A DNA stretch of 14,743 nucleotides, from contig CAZAGT010000100.1 of assembly GCA_964484515.1 (NCBI GenBank), forward strand, positions 1-14,743. The letters run 5' to 3'. The position numbers were made by a program, and so were the translations under genes. This DNA is from CAZAGT01 sp964484515. Its GTDB lineage: Bacteria > Desulfobacterota > DSM-4660 > Desulfatiglandales > HGW-15. Below, in pieces: positions 12,686 to 14,743 of this stretch. Positions within the stretch are counted from its first letter, which is position 1. Each line of letters starts with the position of its first letter. The notes beneath the pieces are model-generated. The model ran no database searches. It had not been told where the DNA came from and saw only the letters and a program-made list of their open reading frames with translations.

Positions 12686-14227
12686 TCATCGATACTGCTT
12701 GGGGGTGATGTGGTGTCGCTTGACCTTGTACCCGATAATTCGTTCGGTGGTCTGGAGTGCCTTGGCCGCCCGCCGCATGTTTCCCCGGCTGGTCTTGAGG
12801 GCGTCGATGATGAATTCCCTTTCAAAGCTATCGACACTATCCTTTAACGATTGCGTTTGTTGCGTCCCGGTATCCTCCGCTGTTTGCAGGCTGGGCGGCA
12901 AGTGGTAGCCGTGGATGACTTGATCCTCGCACAACAGGACGGACCTTTCCATACAGTTCTCAAGCTCTCTCACATTACCCGGCCAGTGATATTGGGTGAG
13001 GGCATCGATCGCAGGCGTCGAAATCCGTTTGATATTCTTGTGGTACTCCTTCGCATATTTTTCAAGGAAGTAGTCGGCTAGCAGGAGCAGGTCCGCTTCT
13101 CGCTCCCGCAATGGAGGCAGGTAAATCGGGTATACATTGAGGCGATAGAACAGGTCTTCACGAAAGGCTCCGGCCTCGACGCTGTGCGCAAGATCTTTGT
13201 TGGTCGCTGCGATCAAACGGACGTTGACCTTGATGCTCTTGGTTCCGCCGAGCCGTTCCATTTCGCGTTCCTGCAACACGCGCAGGAGCTTGCCTTGGCT
13301 CTCAAGATCGAGCGAGCCGATTTCATCCAGGAAGATGGTACCGTTGTGGGCAATCTCGAACTTACCCTCCTTCTGACGGTTCGCCCCTGTAAAGGCCCCT
13401 TTCTCGTAGCCGAACAACTCGGCCTCCACCAGATTGGCCGGCAACGCGGCGCAGTTCACCTTTACAAGCGGGTTATTGGCGCGCAGACTGTTATAGTGAA
13501 CGGCATTGGCAACCAGTTCTTTCCCCGTTCCACTTTCGCCAAGCAGGAGAACATTCGCATTGCTTTTGGCCACCTGGGTGATCAGATAGAAGACTTCCTG
13601 CATCTTGCGGCTGTTGCCGATGATGTTGCTGAAGCTGTACTTCTTGCTGAGCTCCTTTCGAAGTCGCAGGTTCTCCTCGTTCAGCTGCTCGCGATCCTGT
13701 TGGATTCTTTCGAGCAGAGCAACCTTCTGGGCAATCAAGCCGCTGATGATCGTCAGGAATCTGACATCTTCCTGCATAGGCTCCGAACCCTTGAAGATCC
13801 GGTCGACGCTGAGGGCGCCGATGACCCGCCGTGTCTCCTTGATCGGTACGCAGATGAAAGAGATCTTCGATTTTTCGATTCGTTTCCGGGCCTTCGTCCG
13901 ATCGAGGAAGAGCGGTTCGTCCTCAATGTCCGGTACCGCCATCGGCCGCCCGGTTTCGATGACGCGCCCCGTAACGCCCTCCCCTAGCTTATAACGCCCC
14001 CTCGTCTTCTCCTGCGATGAGATGCCGTGGGCGACTTCAATGTGGGCTTCTGACGTGTCGGGGTTGAGAATCGTGATCGAGCCACGGTTCATCCCCATAT
14101 GTTGCGAAATGAGTTCGAGGGCCTTATAAAGGGCGACTCTCAGGTCGAGCGTAGCGTGGAGGGCCTTTGTTACTTCATAAAGGCACGTCACCTCGTCTGG
14201 TTTCGGTTTTGGGCTTCCTGCAGCCAT
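12686..14227 (-). CDS. Sigma-54-dependent activator with GAF sensor (NifA-like)
   Basis: Enhancer-binding protein that remodels sigma-54 polymerase with ATP. Numbered from the ATG at 14233 (515 residues): GAF domain about 15-175, a coiled-coil linker 172-198, and an AAA+ domain 203-440 with Walker A GESGTGKE (232-239), the sigma-54-contacting GAFTGA loop (279-284), Walker B IFLDEIG (300-306) and WPGNVREL (417-424). A Fis-type helix-turn-helix lies at 484-508. There is no receiver domain, so activity is set by the GAF ligand. The TTERIIGYKVKRHHI tail resembles NifA-like proteins of Desulfobacterota. I prefer the ATG at 14227: GAGG lies 8 bases before it but only 2 bases before the ATG at 14233. 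There is no nif gene here. Downstream is the FMN-binding gene; a strong terminator hairpin stands 90 bp upstream. Confidence 0.95.
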   Translation of the reverse strand: MAAGSPKPKPDEVTCLYEVTKALHATLDLRVALYKALELISQHMGMNRGSITILNPDTSEAHIEVAHGISSQEKTRGRYKLGEGVTGRVIETGRPMAVPDIEDEPLFLDRTKARKRIEKSKISFICVPIKETRRVIGALSVDRIFKGSEPMQEDVRFLTIISGLIAQKVALLERIQQDREQLNEENLRLRKELSKKYSFSNIIGNSRKMQEVFYLITQVAKSNANVLLLGESGTGKELVANAVHYNSLRANNPLVKVNCAALPANLVEAELFGYEKGAFTGANRQKEGKFEIAHNGTIFLDEIGSLDLESQGKLLRVLQEREMERLGGTKSIKVNVRLIAATNKDLAHSVEAGAFREDLFYRLNVYPIYLPPLREREADLLLLADYFLEKYAKEYHKNIKRISTPAIDALTQYHWPGNVRELENCMERSVLLCEDQVIHGYHLPPSLQTAEDTGTQQTQSLKDSVDSFEREFIIDALKTSRGNMRRAAKALQTTERIIGYKVKRHHITPKQYR

Positions 14228-14316
14228 GGTCATATCCTCGCGCTGGGGGCAGACTCGTCCTCTCCACCTTCAGCGAACGTCCCGGCACTCAAGAGCACAT
14301 CCGTTGACAGCGCGGC

Positions 14317-14343
14317 AAAAAAGGCTTGAGATTCCCTCAAGCC
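14317..14343 (-). terminator. Strong intrinsic terminator upstream of the sigma-54 activator gene
   Basis: GGCTTGAG (14323-14330), five bases, CTCAAGCC (14336-14343) form a perfect 8-bp stem. On the minus strand the hairpin is followed by six Ts (plus-strand A at 14317-14322). It ends a minus-strand transcript coming from 14344 onward, or acts as a leader attenuator for the activator gene that starts at 14227. Confidence 0.82.
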
Positions 14344-14349
14344 GTGCCT

Positions 14350-14364
14350 CCGGACTTGATCCGG
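14350..14364. repeat. REP-like hairpin CCGGA-CTTGA-TCCGG
   Basis: A 5-bp stem with a 5-base loop. The CCGGACTTGATCCGGGATC sequence is a common intergenic palindrome in proteobacterial genomes. It stands six bases upstream of the terminator stem. Confidence 0.6.
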
Positions 14365-14569
14365 GATCGACATGCCGAATTCTGACTTGTTGGAGCACCG
14401 CCAGCGTCGTCTCTGAAAAACAATCCAGGGTAGCAATCCGTTCTTGACGCTACATACAAAATTGTAGGAAGCTGCGCAACCTCTTTTTGCAGGGCAAGTT
14501 GGCAATCCTCGGGGAAAGAGGTACATCGCGCTCCTGCAAAGGCCTACAGGCAGGTTTACCCTAACGTTG

Positions 14570-14588
14570 CAAAAGTCGAGGATGCTGC
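14570..14588 (-). repeat. 19-bp inverted repeat, right arm
   Basis: CAAAAGTCGAGGATGCTGC is the exact reverse complement of 11231-11249. The adjoining CAGGTTTACCCTAACG (14550-14565) holds the inverse of the GGGTAAACC seen at 762-770, so this arm belongs to a wider dispersed repeat. Confidence 0.8.
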
Positions 14589-14611
14589 AGATTCAGGCGC
14601 CGAGGGTGCAG

Positions 14612-14684
14612 TCCCGACGCGTCGGGATAACCTATCGCAAGCCTTTACCCGCCTAGGACGGGCTGAGAATCCGCCAGAGGCGGA
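14612..14684. repeat. Cluster of short GC-rich palindromes
   Basis: TCCCGACGCGTCGGGA (14612-14627) is a perfect 16-bp palindrome. CCCG-N7-CGGG lies near 14648-14662, and TCCGCC-AGA-GGCGGA at 14670-14684. All share the pattern (T/C)CCG...CGG(G/A) with the palindrome at 750-764. They are intergenic, without T-runs, and look like mobile or recombination-type short palindromes. Confidence 0.65.
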
Positions 14685-14743
14685 CAAGCGCAGAAGATGC
14701 GGTATCATCGGCTTTCCCGAAGGGTAAACAACACAGCGTCTTT

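Larger units (their letters stand above)
14228..14743. other. 516-bp spacer upstream of the sigma-54 activator gene
   Basis: It contains the minus-strand terminator (14317-14343), a REP-like hairpin (14350-14364), a TACAA-AA-TTGTA inverted repeat near 14455-14466, the 19-bp repeat arm and the palindrome cluster. A minus-strand frame across 14230-14526 stays open but runs through the terminator hairpin and the REP unit and has no domain, so I do not call it a gene. On the minus strand TTGCGC-N17-TATGTA near 14485-14455 is a weak promoter candidate for a leader RNA or for the activator gene. Confidence 0.65.

Noticed and set aside
13184..13987. Long plus-strand open frame (267 codons)
   Set aside because: It is entirely antisense to the AAA+/GAF coding region of the sigma-54 activator, whose motifs are intact; no domain or ribosome binding site in the plus frame.
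14230..14526. Minus-strand 98-codon frame upstream of the activator gene
   Set aside because: It reads through the terminator stem and a REP-like hairpin and overlaps the activator start; composition does not look protein-like.

Overview
The window looks like accessory and regulatory chromosome from a Gram-negative, probably anaerobic or microaerophilic bacterium. Desulfobacterota is the best guess, with Nitrospirota or NC10 also possible. The reasons are the sigma-54 regulator, a complete TRAP transporter, a PhoB-type regulator of deltaproteobacterial style, an exported FMN-binding protein, a thioredoxin-type arsenate reductase, and intergenic spacers full of short palindromes and heptamer repeats. 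This is inference; there is no rRNA or marker gene. Nearly all genes lie on the minus strand. The one well-supported plus-strand gene is a small ORF at 7033-7290.

Layout, left to right. (1) 1-61: a repeat copy that recurs at 10895-10955. (2) 263-697: arsC. (3) 771-6098, transcribed right to left: class I methyltransferase, phosphatidylserine-decarboxylase-family enzyme (the two overlap by 22 bp), a PHP-phosphoesterase/GT4-glycosyltransferase fusion, then a radical SAM/SPASM enzyme. This reads as a candidate lipid or envelope-glycolipid modification operon. (4) 6099-7032: a 934-bp regulatory spacer with a minus-strand terminator, three hairpins, a cluster of TTGACA-type half-sites including one TGT-N10-ACA element, and a well-matched sigma-54 -24/-12 promoter. 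(5) 7033-7290: an unrecognised 85-aa protein with a near-perfect ribosome binding site, sitting directly behind that promoter. (6) 7697-10574: TRAP transporter dctP-dctQ-dctM. (7) 10575-11290: a spacer made of several repeat families. (8) 11291-14227: a regulatory block with a NifA-like GAF-AAA+-HTH activator, an exported FMN-binding protein and a PhoB-like response regulator. The block is flanked by perfect 19-bp inverted repeats (11231-11249 and 14570-14588). (9) 14228-14743: a spacer with a strong minus-strand terminator and a palindrome cluster.

How the parts may work together (inference). The sigma-54 activator at 12686-14227 is a candidate driver of the sigma-54 promoter that serves the 85-aa gene, although the two are over 5 kb apart and other activators surely exist in the genome. 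The PhoB-like regulator has an 11-bp-period direct repeat upstream, in the form that PhoB-family proteins bind, so autoregulation is likely. No kinase partner is present. The four-gene lipid operon is the clearest metabolic unit. The sigma-54 small-protein locus is the most likely undescribed system.
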